DNA of 64,000 bases from Maritimibacter alkaliphilus (GTDB lineage: Bacteria > Pseudomonadota > Alphaproteobacteria > Rhodobacterales > Rhodobacteraceae): the NCBI RefSeq assembly GCF_019801605.1, contig NZ_JAHVIT010000001.1, forward strand, positions 372,001-436,000, written 5' to 3'. Below are positions 45,890 to 53,577 of this stretch, one piece after another; the first letter of the stretch is position 1, and every line of letters begins with the position of its first letter. The translations under genes were made by a program, and so were the position numbers. The notes below the pieces were generated by a model, which worked only from the letters and a program-made list of their open reading frames with translations, ran no database searches and was not told the origin of the DNA.

Positions 45890-45937
45890 TTTGCAAATTG
45901 CAAACTTTGCAGTTTGCTTTGGAAACTTTGCAAAGTT
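45890..45937. promoter_or_regulatory. TTTGCAAA-type palindrome cluster upstream of pyc (ScfR-like operator)
   Basis: TTTGCAA-A-TTGCAAA (45890-45904) is a perfect interrupted palindrome, followed by ACTTTGCAGT and then by the perfect 14-bp palindrome AACTTTGCAAAGTT (45924-45937). The words match the TTTGCAAA/ACTTTGCAAA sites used by short-chain fatty-acyl-CoA regulators of the RamB/PccR/MccR (ScfR) family. It is about 100-150 bp before the pyc start. Confidence 0.65.
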
Positions 45938-46054
45938 AGCCGGTAAGTTACCGTTAGCGCTAGACAAAGCCGGGCGGAGCGCTGGCCGGAGTGCAGGTCA
46001 GAGTACAAGCCGGGGCGCGGGCGAGCCCCCCCCCCGGCAGGAGAGGCCGGGGCC

Positions 46055-47194
46055 TCAGATCGCGGGGAAGAGCACCTTGCCCCGGGCCTCGGCGGGCCGG
46101 GAAATTCCCATTTGCAGCAGGCAGGCCAGCAGGTCCTCGCGCAGGAGGTGCGCCACGTGGTCCACACCGGTCTGTCCGAAGGCCGCGGCCCCCCAGAGCC
46201 AGCCGCGCCCCAGCATGACCATGTCGGCACCAAGGGCCACCGCCTTCAGCACGTCGAGGCCGGACTGGATGCCGCCATCCAGCATGACGGGGAAATCCGG
46301 CCCGAGGGCCGCGCGGATGCCGGGCAGCGCCTCGGCAGACCCGGGGGCGGCATCGAACTGGCGACCGCCGTGATTCGAGACCCATATCCCGTCGCAGCCG
46401 AGATCCCGCAGCATCACCGCGTCCTCGGGGATCAGCACGCCCTTGGCGACCATCTTGCCGGGCCATGCCTCCCGGATCTGCTTGAAGAACTCCAGGTCCA
46501 CGGCGCGGTGGCGGCCCAGCCCCACCTTGCCGTCGGCGCCCACTTCCTTGGGATACTTGTCCAGCGCCCGCACCCGGGGCATCCCCAGCGGTGCCATCGC
46601 CATGGCCCAGGCCGGGCGCATCGCCACGTGGGACAGCAGCCGCGGCGTGATCACCGGCGGCGTCTTGACCCCGCCGCGCCGCTGCCGTTCGCGCCGCGAG
46701 GCGCCGGGCGTGTCGACGGTCAGCACCAGCGTGTGGAAGCCCGCCGCCCGTGCCCGCTTCAGAAGGTCGAGCGATTCCTCCAGCTTCTCCGGCGGGTAGA
46801 GCTGGAACCAGCCCTGCTCGCCGATGTCGCCTGCCACGTCCTCGGGCGCGGCGGCGGCCACGGTGGACAGGCCGAAGGGCAGGTTCTGCTTCACGCAGGT
46901 CCGGGCCAGCAGGTATTCCGCCTTGGGCCAGAAGAGCCCCGCCATCCCCACAGGGGAGACGCCGAAGGGCATGTCATAGGTCCGCCCCATGAGGTCGACC
47001 GAAAGGTCTGCCTTGGGCGCGCCCTTCAGCACGGCGGGCCGCAGGACGACCTCCTCCAGCGCCTTGCGGGACCGCCGCACCGCATGTTCGTCACCGGTGC
47101 CGCTGTCGAGGTATTCCCATGCGAAATGGGGGATGCGCCGCTGGGCCCGGCGGCGCAGGTCGGCGAGAGAGGGGTAATCGTTATCCAGATCCAT
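46055..47194 (-). CDS. FMN-dependent alpha-hydroxy-acid oxidase/dehydrogenase (LldD-like)
   Basis: A 379-residue FMN TIM-barrel enzyme oxidising an L-2-hydroxyacid, perhaps lactate, to the 2-oxoacid. Features include the N-terminal LADLRRRAQRRIPHFAWEYLDSGTGDE, PVGMAGLFWPKAEYLLARTC and the active-site stretch GIWVSNHGGRQFDAAPGS, with catalytic His-Gly-Gly-Arg, and VMLDGGIQSGLDVLKA for phosphate binding. MDLDNDYPSL is the expected start. The exact acid cannot be assigned. It is divergent from the helicase gene and on the same strand as pyc, with the operator cluster between. Confidence 0.92.
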   Translation of the reverse strand: MDLDNDYPSLADLRRRAQRRIPHFAWEYLDSGTGDEHAVRRSRKALEEVVLRPAVLKGAPKADLSVDLMGRTYDMPFGVSPVGMAGLFWPKAEYLLARTCVKQNLPFGLSTVAAAAPEDVAGDIGEQGWFQLYPPEKLEESLDLLKRARAAGFHTLVLTVDTPGASRRERQRRGGVKTPPVITPRLLSHVAMRPAWAMAMAPLGMPRVRALDKYPKEVGADGKVGLGRHRAVDLEFFKQIREAWPGKMVAKGVLIPEDAVMLRDLGCDGIWVSNHGGRQFDAAPGSAEALPGIRAALGPDFPVMLDGGIQSGLDVLKAVALGADMVMLGRGWLWGAAAFGQTGVDHVAHLLREDLLACLLQMGISRPAEARGKVLFPAI

Positions 47195-47495
47195 GGCGCG
47201 ACACTGCTGCGGCCCGCGGGGAAGGGCAAGAGGGCGCGTGCGCTCCGGAGCCGGAGAGACAGGTATCGGGACGTTGTGTCCGCCTGACGGCATCGAGCGG
47301 CTCTCACCAAATGGCCCGCACCGAAGGGCCGGCCCCGAATGCCTGCGCCGTGCCCGCCCCGTGGCCCCCTGCGCCTCACTCCATGATTGCAGCCCTCAGC
47401 ATCTTGTATCGCGCCCCGCGCCCCCGCGTCAGGAAAGCAAGAACATCCCGTGAACAGCCCTTCCACCCGGCGCACCCAATTGCTAGATTGCGGGC
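47195..47495. other. Divergent intergenic region, no gene seen
   Basis: 301 bp between the hydroxyacid oxidase and the helicase; it should hold both promoters. No conserved operator was recognised. Confidence 0.5.
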
Positions 47496-49862
47496 ATGAG
47501 CAGCCCTGACGAATTCGATGCCTTCGACAATGCGGCCGATCCCGCGCCGCGCGTGCCCCTCTCGCAGCGGGCCGTCGCCGCGCGCCCGGCGCCCTATCTC
47601 GACGATCTGAACGCCGCGCAGCGCGAGGCGGTGGAGACGCTCGATGGCCCGGTGCTGATGCTGGCCGGCGCCGGCACCGGCAAGACCAAGGCGCTGACCT
47701 CGCGGATTGCCCACCTGCTGACGCAGGGCAGGGCGCGCCCGAACGAGATCCTCTCGGTGACCTTCACCAACAAGGCCGCGCGCGAGATGAAGGACCGGGT
47801 CAGCCGCCTGCTGGGGCAGAGCGTCGAGGGCATGCCCTGGCTCGGCACGTTCCACGCGATCTGCGTCAAGCTGCTGCGCCGCCATGCGGAACTCGCCGGG
47901 CTGAAGTCCAACTTCACCATCCTCGACACCGATGATCAGCTGCGCCTGCTCAAGCAGCTGGTGCAGGCCGAGGGGATCGACGACAAGCGCTGGCCCGCGC
48001 GCCAGCTGGCCAATGTCATCGATGGCTGGAAGAACCGCGCCCTGACGCCCGAAAAGGTGCCCACCGGCGATGCAGAGGCCTACAACGGCAAGGGCGTGAA
48101 GCTCTACGCCGCCTACCAGCAGCGCCTGCGGGAGCTGAACGCCTGCGACTTCGGCGACCTGCTGCTGCACATGGTCACGATCTTCCAGGCCCATCCGGAC
48201 GTGCTGGCCCAGTACCAGCGCTGGTTCAAGTATATCCTCGTGGACGAATACCAGGATACCAACGTGGCCCAGTACCTCTGGCTGCGGCTGCTGGCGGGCG
48301 GGCACAAGAACATCTGCTGCGTGGGCGACGACGACCAGTCGATCTATGGCTGGCGCGGTGCCGAGGTGGGCAACATCCTGCGCTTCGAGAAGGACTTCCC
48401 CGGTGCCCACGTGGTCCGGCTGGAACAGAACTACCGCTCCACCGCGCATATCCTCGCCGCCGCCTCCGGGGTCATCAAGGGCAACGAGGGCCGTCTGGGC
48501 AAAACGCTCTGGACCGCCGCGGAGGGCGGCGAGAAGGTCCGCCTGATCGGTCACTGGGACGGCGAGGAAGAGGCCCGCTGGATCGGGGAGGAGGTCGAGG
48601 CGATGCAGCGCGGCACCCGCGGCTTGCAGCCCTACAGCCTCGACGACATGGCGATCCTCGTGCGGGCCTCGCACCAGATGCGCGCCTTCGAGGACCGGTT
48701 CCTGACCATCGGCCTGCCGTATCGCGTCATCGGCGGCCCGCGCTTCTACGAACGGCTCGAGATCCGCGATGCCATGGCCTATTTCCGCCTCGTGATCAGC
48801 CCGGCCGACGACCTCGCCTTCGAGCGGATCGTGAACACGCCCAAGCGCGGCCTCGGCGACAAGGCGCAGCAGAAGATCCAGGTCGCGGCCCGGTCGAACG
48901 GCGTGCCGCTGGTCGAAGGCGCGCGGATCCTGCTGGAGCAGAAGGGGCTCACCGGCAAGGGCGCGGCGCAGCTGCAGCTGCTGGTGGACAACCTGCAGCG
49001 CTGGGGCCGCATGGTGGGCGAGGCCGGGATCAGCCACATCGAGCTGGCGGAGCAAATCCTGGACGAATCCGGCTACACCGAGATGTGGCAGAACGACAAG
49101 ACGCCCGAGGCGCCGGGCCGGCTGGAGAACCTCAAGGAACTGGTCAAGGCGCTGGAAAGCTTCGAGAACCTCGAAGGCTTCCTCGAACACGTCGCCCTGA
49201 TCATGGACAACGAGCAGGAAACCGACGGTGCCAAGGTCTCGATCATGACGCTGCACGGGGCCAAGGGGCTCGAGTTCCCGGCGGTCTTCCTGCCGGGCTG
49301 GGAGGACGGGCTCTTCCCCTCGCAGCGCTCGATGGACGAATCCGGTCTCAAGGGGCTCGAGGAGGAGCGCCGCCTCGCCTATGTGGGCATCACACGGGCC
49401 GAGGAGGTCTGCACGATCTCCTTCGCCGGCAACCGCCGCGTCTTCGGCCAGTGGCAATCCGCGCTGCCCTCGCGCTTCATCGACGAACTGCCCGAGGAGC
49501 ATGTGGAGGTGCTCACACCGCCCGGCCTCTACGGCGGCGGCTTCGGGGCCGCGGCGCAGCCCGCCTCCACCCTCCATGATCGCGCGGCGGAGGCGAATGT
49601 CTACAATTCGCCCGGCTGGAAGCGGATGCAGTCGCGCGCCTCGGAACGCCCGATCTCCCAGCCGCGCGAGACCCGCAGCCCGGTGATCGATCTCACCGCC
49701 ACCTCCAGCCACACGGTGGGGGAGCGGGTCTTCCACCAGAAGTTCGGCTACGGCGCGATTCTCTCCATCGAGGGCGACAAGCTCGAGATCGAATTCGAGA
49801 AGGCCGGCATCAAGAAGGTCGTCGCCAAGTTCGTGATGGCCGCGGACGACATCCCCTTCTGA
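47496..49862 (+). CDS. uvrD: UvrD/PcrA-type ATP-dependent DNA helicase
   Basis: A 788-residue superfamily 1 3'-5' helicase for nucleotide excision and mismatch repair. Motif I is LAGAGTGKTKALTSRIAHLL, motif Ia is VTFTNKAAREM, motif II is ILVDEYQDTN, motif III is CVGDDDQSIYGWRGA, motif IV is LEQNYRS, motif V is MTLHGAKGLEFPAVFLPGWE and motif VI is RRLAYVGITRA. The C-terminal tail carries a Tudor-like segment (VGERVFHQKFGYGAILSIEGDKLEIEFEKAGIKKVVAKFV), as PcrA has. The length is normal. The ATG at 47496 is the natural start. Confidence 0.95.
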   Translation: MSSPDEFDAFDNAADPAPRVPLSQRAVAARPAPYLDDLNAAQREAVETLDGPVLMLAGAGTGKTKALTSRIAHLLTQGRARPNEILSVTFTNKAAREMKDRVSRLLGQSVEGMPWLGTFHAICVKLLRRHAELAGLKSNFTILDTDDQLRLLKQLVQAEGIDDKRWPARQLANVIDGWKNRALTPEKVPTGDAEAYNGKGVKLYAAYQQRLRELNACDFGDLLLHMVTIFQAHPDVLAQYQRWFKYILVDEYQDTNVAQYLWLRLLAGGHKNICCVGDDDQSIYGWRGAEVGNILRFEKDFPGAHVVRLEQNYRSTAHILAAASGVIKGNEGRLGKTLWTAAEGGEKVRLIGHWDGEEEARWIGEEVEAMQRGTRGLQPYSLDDMAILVRASHQMRAFEDRFLTIGLPYRVIGGPRFYERLEIRDAMAYFRLVISPADDLAFERIVNTPKRGLGDKAQQKIQVAARSNGVPLVEGARILLEQKGLTGKGAAQLQLLVDNLQRWGRMVGEAGISHIELAEQILDESGYTEMWQNDKTPEAPGRLENLKELVKALESFENLEGFLEHVALIMDNEQETDGAKVSIMTLHGAKGLEFPAVFLPGWEDGLFPSQRSMDESGLKGLEEERRLAYVGITRAEEVCTISFAGNRRVFGQWQSALPSRFIDELPEEHVEVLTPPGLYGGGFGAAAQPASTLHDRAAEANVYNSPGWKRMQSRASERPISQPRETRSPVIDLTATSSHTVGERVFHQKFGYGAILSIEGDKLEIEFEKAGIKKVVAKFVMAADDIPF

Positions 49863-49912
49863 GGCCCTGCCGCCCCGCCCATCCACTGTTCCGAAATATC
49901 CTCGGGGGTGAA

Positions 49913-49951
49913 TTGCGGGCAAAGCCCGCAAGAGGGGGCAGACAGCCCCCT
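49913..49951. terminator. Two adjacent hairpins after the helicase gene
   Basis: TTGCGGGC-AAA-GCCCGCAA (8-bp stem) is immediately followed by AGGGGGC-AGACA-GCCCCCT (7-bp stem). Similar double hairpins are common in intergenic DNA of this group. They probably end the helicase transcript, though no long T-tract follows. Confidence 0.55.
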
Positions 49952-50122
49952 GCCGCCGTCCCTGCGTCCCACGCAGGGGCAGACCATGGACCGCTCCGCC
50001 CAAACCGTGGGCGTCTTTCCCGCGATCCCTCAAAGCGCGTCCGAATCCCCCCCGCTCCCTGGTCATCCGGCGACCGTCGCCACAGGGTGTCGCCTCAGCC
50101 CCTGACAGCGTAGGGGACACCG

Positions 50123-50707
50123 ATGACCGATCTCGACCGCGCCACGCAAGGCAGCGGGAGCCAGACCGTCCCCGGGCTGATCACGCCGGAGAAGTTCGGC
50201 CATCCGGTCGCCCATGGCGCCGATGCCACGCGGGTGATCCCGGACCACATGGAGCGGACGCACTTCGATCTCGGCCGCGTCCAGCGGCTGGCCGAGACCG
50301 GCTGCGTGCTGGAGTTCGACCTCTTCGGCTGGGAGCTGGCCTGTTGCAACAGTCTCTCGGATATCTGCCTGCCCAATGGCGGCGGGCGGGTCCGGATCAT
50401 CCGCCGGTTGATCGTGCGCGGCTATGATGGCGACCGGACCGTGCTGAGCCATGATGTCTGCAGGAAGACAAGGATGCGCCGCTACGGCGGGCCGCGGGCT
50501 GTGGCTATATCCCCGGGGCGCGTCGTGCCGCTGATGCTGCGGCGCGGGATCACCCAGGCGCAGCTGGATGTGATGCTGCTCCACACGCCCCGGCGGCTGC
50601 TGACGATCGTCTCACTTCCTACCTCCCTCCAGGCGGGCATGGCGCCGGTCCGGGCCGGCGCCCGTCGATCTGCGCGCGTCACGCCCGTCCTTGAAACGAG
50701 GGCCTGA
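50123..50707 (+). pseudogene. Remnant of a phosphotriesterase-family gene (C-terminal half)
   Basis: The frame reads like the C-terminal half of a phosphotriesterase/lactonase-type amidohydrolase: DHMERTHFDLGRVQRLAETGCVLEFDLFGWE, then LPNGGGRVRIIRRLIVRGY, SHDVCRKTRMRRYGG and VVPLMLRRGITQAQLD...TPRRLLT. The N-terminal half with the HxH metal site and the bridging Lys is missing. After RRYGG the sequence departs from the family, but a shifted frame gives GCGYIPG-like residues, which suggests two compensating indels. The last 40 residues are unlike the family. It is therefore most likely a decayed gene; an intact small protein is the alternative. Confidence 0.65.
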
Positions 50708-50720
50708 AAACGGGGGGCCT

Positions 50721-50768
50721 GAAAACGAAAAAACGGCGGTGCCAGGGAGGAGGAGAGGCACCGCCGTT
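50721..50768 (-). terminator. Rho-independent terminator formed by the last hairpin of the CcsR array
   Basis: On the minus strand a perfect 12-bp stem AACGGCGGTGCC/GGCACCGCCGTT with the loop TCTCCTCCTCCCT is followed by a T-run (six T including the stem end, then CGTTTTC). It ends the whole array and doubles as the final sRNA's second stem-loop. Confidence 0.88.
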
Positions 50769-50806
50769 CATTTCACGACATCCCAGGGAGGAGGAGAGGG
50801 ACGTCG
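50732..50806 (-). ncRNA. CcsR/cuckoo-type sRNA, unit 6 (last)
   Basis: Two hairpins with 13-nt loops TCTCCTCCTCCCT on the minus strand. The first has stem 50776-50784/50798-50806 (one A-C on the plus strand, therefore a G-U pair on the minus strand). The second is the perfect 12-bp terminator stem. The anti-Shine-Dalgarno CCTCCTCCC in each loop matches the CcsR RNAs of R. sphaeroides. The loop-to-loop distance is 41 bp. Confidence 0.85.
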
Positions 50807-50835
50807 ATCCGGTCAGGCCTTGCGGCCCTATGTGG

Positions 50836-50917
50836 GTTGCAGTGTCGGTGATGCCAGGGAGGAGGAGAGGCATCACCGACTGTGCAACGTCGCGCTCAGG
50901 GAGGAGGAGAGAGCGCG
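50836..50917 (-). ncRNA. CcsR/cuckoo-type sRNA, unit 5
   Basis: One hairpin with a 7-bp stem (50891-50897/50911-50917), then one with a 12-bp stem (50844-50855/50869-50880) extended by a 2x2 internal loop and a 6-bp lower stem GTTGCA/TGCAAC. Both loops are CCTCCTCCC-type. It is part of a 114-bp tandem repeat. Confidence 0.85.
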
Positions 50918-50949
50918 CCGTATTCGCTGGGGCACCTGGCCCCGAAGAG

Positions 50950-51031
50950 GTTGCAGTGTCGGCGATGCCAGGGAGGAGGAGAGGCATCACCGACTGTGCA
51001 ACGTCGCGCTCAGGGAGGAGGAGAGAGCGCG
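50950..51031 (-). ncRNA. CcsR/cuckoo-type sRNA, unit 4
   Basis: Same plan as unit 5, with which it is nearly identical. In the long stem, C63/A89 (50963, 50989) is a mismatch on the plus strand but a G-U pair on the minus strand, supporting minus-strand RNA. Confidence 0.85.
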
Positions 51032-51063
51032 CCGTATTCGCTGGGGCATCTGGCCCCGAAGAA

Positions 51064-51145
51064 GTTGCAGCGTCGGTGATGCCAGGGAGGAGGAGAGGCA
51101 TCACCGACTGTGCAACGTCGCGCTCAGGGAGGAGGAGAGAGCGCG
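51064..51145 (-). ncRNA. CcsR/cuckoo-type sRNA, unit 3
   Basis: Same plan as units 4 and 5: a 7-bp stem at 51119-51125/51139-51145 and a 12-bp stem at 51072-51083/51097-51108 with the lower GTTGCA/TGCAAC stem. Both loops carry the anti-Shine-Dalgarno motif. Confidence 0.85.
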
Positions 51146-51181
51146 CCGTATTCGCTGGGGCGTTCAGCCCCGAAAACCTTC

Positions 51182-51262
51182 GGCAAGGAAACGGCGGCGC
51201 CAGGGAGGAGGAGAGGCGCCGCCGTCTTGCCAACACCGGTCCAGGGAGGAGGAGAGGACCGG
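51182..51262 (-). ncRNA. CcsR/cuckoo-type sRNA, unit 2
   Basis: The first hairpin has a 7-bp stem (51236-51242/51256-51262). The second has a perfect 11-bp stem (51191-51201/51215-51225) plus a lower GGCAAG/CTTGCC stem beyond a small bulge. The stem sequences differ from those of units 3-5, while the loops are unchanged. Confidence 0.85.
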
Positions 51263-51297
51263 CGTATGTCTGGGCTGTTCAGGCCCGGTATCAGGGT

Positions 51298-51371
51298 GCG
51301 GTGATGCCAGGGAGGAGGAGAGGCACCACCGCAATGTCACAGAAGACCCAGGGAGGAGGAGAGGGCCTTCT
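51298..51371 (-). ncRNA. CcsR/cuckoo-type sRNA, unit 1 (nearest the DUF1127 gene)
   Basis: The first hairpin has stem 51341-51349/51363-51371 and the second 51298-51308/51322-51332. Each has one A-C on the plus strand that becomes G-U on the minus strand. The first hairpin begins 12 bp after the DUF1127 stop codon, so it must be processed from the mRNA 3' end. Confidence 0.85.
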
Positions 51372-51382
51372 GATCTCTCTAA

Positions 51383-51598
51383 TCACACCGTGCGGTAGGC
51401 TTCCTCGTAGGCCACCGAGCGGATCATCGACCGGTTCATGCCCAGGTCGTTCAGTTCGCGGTTCGAAAGGGCCGACAGTTCCGCCACGCAGCGGCGGAAG
51501 GTGCGGTAGCGGCGCAGACGGGTCGCAATGCCGTCCACCATGCGACCCAGCGGGCCGGTGGCGCCATCTGCGGTGCGGGTGTTGGTCATCGTGGTCAT
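51383..51598 (-). CDS. ccaF1: DUF1127 small protein, CcaF1-like
   Basis: A 71-residue protein with the DUF1127 signature in its C-terminal half (RRYRTFRRCVAELSALSNRELNDLGMNRSMIRSVAYEEAYRTV). In Rhodobacter sphaeroides the 71-residue DUF1127 protein CcaF1 is encoded immediately upstream of the CcsR sRNAs, co-transcribed with them and reported to bind RNA; length, family and context all agree here. AAAGGCAAAGACG precedes the ATG on the minus strand; a second in-frame ATG lies 9 bp downstream. The gene probably shares one stress-induced promoter with the sRNA array, with RNase E-type processing between them. The symbol is assigned by context. Confidence 0.9.
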   Translation of the reverse strand: MTTMTNTRTADGATGPLGRMVDGIATRLRRYRTFRRCVAELSALSNRELNDLGMNRSMIRSVAYEEAYRTV

Positions 51599-51676
51599 CG
51601 TCTTTGCCTTTCGGTTCGTGCTGTCCTAAGTCTTCGCTTCGAGACGTTGGCAGCGTTGTTCGCTTCGTTGAGACCC

Positions 51677-51704
51677 AACATAAGCAAATGCTGCAGCTGC
51701 ACAA
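51677..51704 (-). promoter_or_regulatory. Candidate promoter for ccaF1 and the sRNA array
   Basis: On the minus strand TTGTGC and TATGTT are separated by 16 bp, about 80 bp before the ATG. In R. sphaeroides this promoter is dependent on RpoHI/RpoHII; I cannot confirm which sigma factor would read this one. Confidence 0.3.
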
Positions 51705-51851
51705 TGGATGAAGCGGCAACGCTGCCATGCAGAAAATGCATATGCTTTGTTGACCTAACGGTACTTGATTTTAAAGGGTTTTTCCGGGGCTCCCGTGCTG
51801 GCTGCACAAAAAAACATCGGTAACAGATGCAGGTTCTGAAGGGGTGACGCG

Positions 51852-52943
51852 ATGAGCATCACACGAGACGAAATTGTTAACGCCCTCGGGCGACTCCCCC
51901 TGCCGGATGGCGGGACGCTGGTGTCGCGCGACATGGTGCGGGCGCTGACGGTCGAGGGCGGGGTGGTCCGCTTCGTGATCGAGGCGCCCTCGGCAGAGGC
52001 CGCGCGGGCCATGGCGCCGCTGCGCGAGGCGGTCGAGGTGGCCCTGAAGCGGCTGGAGGGCGTGAAGGACGTCTCCGTCGTGCTCACTGCGCCGACGGCG
52101 GCGGCCGGGCAGGCGGCCAAGCAGGCGGCCAAGCCCGCCCCCAGCCTCAAGATCGGCGGCCACCCCAAGCCGCAGGACGGGCCCATGAAGCCCTCGGGCG
52201 TGGACCGCATCCTCGCGGTGGCCTCGGGCAAGGGCGGCGTGGGCAAATCCACCGTTTCCTCCAACCTCGCGGTGGCGCTGGCGAAGCAGGGCCGCAAGGT
52301 CGGCCTGCTGGACGCGGATATCTATGGTCCGTCGCAGCCCAAGATGATGGGCGTGAACCGGCGCCCGGCCTCGCCCGATGGCAAGACGATCGAGCCGCTG
52401 CACGCCCATGGCGTCACGCTCATGTCCATCGGCTTCATGATGGAGGAGAACAAGGCCATCGTCTGGCGCGGCCCGATGCTCATGGGCGCGCTGCAACAGC
52501 TGATCTCGCAGGTGGCCTGGGGCGATCTCGACGTGCTGATCGTCGACCTGCCGCCGGGTACGGGGGATGTGCAGCTGACGCTCTGTCAGCGCACGGCGCT
52601 GTCGGGGGCGCTCGTGGTGTCGACGCCGCAGGACGTGGCGCTGCTGGATGCGATCAAGGCGATCGACATGTTCAACACGCTGAAGACCCCGGTGCTGGGG
52701 CTGGTGGAGAACATGTCGACCTTCGTCTGTCCCCATTGCGGCGGCGAATCCCATCCCTTCGGGCAGGGCGGCGTCGCGGCCGAGGCCGACCGGATGGGGC
52801 TGCCCTTCCTCGGGTCGCTTCCGCTCGACCTCGACACGCGGCTGGCGGGCGACAGCGGCACGCCGATCGCCGCGGGTGATGGCCCTGTGGCCGAGGCCTT
52901 CGCGACACTGGCGAAGCGGCTGGTTGACGGCGGCATGGCCTGA
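51852..52943 (+). CDS. mrp: Mrp/NBP35-type P-loop ATPase, Fe-S cluster carrier
   Basis: A 363-residue Mrp/ApbC protein that carries and delivers Fe-S clusters in the cytoplasm. An N-terminal MIP18-like domain (about 1-80) is followed by an Ala/Lys-rich linker and the deviant Walker [18 protein letters not shown]. The switch region is [16 protein letters not shown] and the cluster-binding CxxC is in [32 protein letters not shown] is the normal start. It is divergent from the ccaF1/sRNA operon and ends about 100 bp before a strong terminator. Confidence 0.95.
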   Translation: MSITRDEIVNALGRLPLPDGGTLVSRDMVRALTVEGGVVRFVIEAPSAEAARAMAPLREAVEVALKRLEGVKDVSVVLTAPTAAAGQAAKQAAKPAPSLKIGGHPKPQDGPMKPSGVDRILAVASGKGGVGKSTVSSNLAVALAKQGRKVGLLDADIYGPSQPKMMGVNRRPASPDGKTIEPLHAHGVTLMSIGFMMEENKAIVWRGPMLMGALQQLISQVAWGDLDVLIVDLPPGTGDVQLTLCQRTALSGALVVSTPQDVALLDAIKAIDMFNTLKTPVLGLVENMSTFVCPHCGGESHPFGQGGVAAEADRMGLPFLGSLPLDLDTRLAGDSGTPIAAGDGPVAEAFATLAKRLVDGGMA

Positions 52944-53045
52944 GCCGGGTCTGAACTCGGCTCGGAGCTCGGGTCAGAGATTTGGGCCAGAGATTGGACC
53001 TGACTGCGACCCCACGGGTCCCCCTGGCGCCCCATGCTTTCCCAG

Positions 53046-53083
53046 AACGCCCCTGCCCGGACCCCGGGTGGGGGCGTTTCTTT
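53046..53083 (+). terminator. Rho-independent terminator after mrp
   Basis: CGCCCCTGCCCGG pairs with CCGGGTGGGGGCG (two wobbles, loop ACC), extended by AA/TT, and is followed by TTTCTTTG. Confidence 0.85.
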
Positions 53084-53087
53084 GTGT

Positions 53088-53131
53088 GCGGGCCTCTCTC
53101 TATATAGATGCGGACCTCTCTCTATAGATAG
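53088..53131. repeat. 22-bp tandem duplication
   Basis: GCGGGCCTCTCTCTATATAG-AT (53088-53109) is followed directly by GCGGACCTCTCTCTATAGAT-AG. It lies right behind the mrp terminator. Its function is unknown. Confidence 0.7.
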
Positions 53132-53264
53132 GAGAGGCGCTCCTCCTGCCTGCGAGGGAGCGTGTTCCCGACCGCTCCCATGATCTCCCACAGCGTTTTG
53201 CGCGCAGATGAGGCTGTCGAGGCCGGGACGCTCCAGATCAATGCCATGACAGCGGCTTGCCCGA

Positions 53265-53279
53265 TGGGAGTCCATGGGA
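53265..53279 (+). promoter_or_regulatory. TGGGA pair (possible partial MraZ box)
   Basis: TGGGA-GTCCA-TGGGA gives the 10-bp spacing of MraZ sites, but only two units. It lies 160 bp before the first full array. Confidence 0.45.
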
Positions 53280-53424
53280 GGATTTGCCCCAGTTTGCTGA
53301 CGGGATGACGCGGCGCCGTCCAAAGGCGGTCCTTCGGGGGCTTTTCAGGGCGCGTCTTGCCCTCGGGTCTCTGCCAGGGCAGGGGAGCTGGCCCCCGGGG
53401 GGGGGGGCCGGACTGGGCGGTGGA

Positions 53425-53461
53425 TGGGACGGCGTGGGACAAAGCCTGGGAACCCATGGGA
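53425..53461 (+). promoter_or_regulatory. TGGGA box array A (candidate MraZ operator)
   Basis: Four TGGGA at 53425, 53435, 53447 and 53457 (spacing 10-12-10). TGGGN repeats separated by 5 nt are the known MraZ recognition pattern in E. coli. It is about 1 kb upstream of mraZ on the same strand. Confidence 0.6.
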
Positions 53462-53577
53462 TAGGCCGGGCCCGCCCCGGTGGCGGCAGGAGTCTCCTTG
53501 GCCTTCTGTCCTCCCGGCGGCAAGAGCGGCGTCATCTACGGTTCGACCGCGCGCAAAGGGCGCTGACGGGGCGGGGA

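Larger units (their letters stand above)
50836..51177. repeat. Three tandem copies of a 114-bp unit carrying sRNA units 3-5
   Basis: Copies are 50836-50949, 50950-51063 and 51064-51177. The first two differ at three positions and the third at a few more. Each includes two CCTCCTCCC-loop hairpins and a linker mini-hairpin GGGGC-N5-GCCCC. Confidence 0.92.

Noticed and set aside
47376..50120. Long minus-strand open frame opposite the helicase
   Set aside because: Antisense shadow; the helicase motifs I-VI are on the plus strand.
50732..51371. CRISPR-like pattern: the same 13-15 bp word repeated twelve times
   Set aside because: The constant word is a hairpin loop and the flanking 'spacers' are inverted repeats around it, in pairs with two alternating distances. 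No cas gene is near. This is an sRNA array, not CRISPR.
50691..51711. Open plus-strand frames through the hairpin array with many AGGAGG words
   Set aside because: The proteins would be repeats of EEE/RRR caused by the loop sequence. Structure and terminator evidence put the functional RNA on the minus strand, so the AGGAGG words are complements of anti-SD loops rather than ribosome sites.
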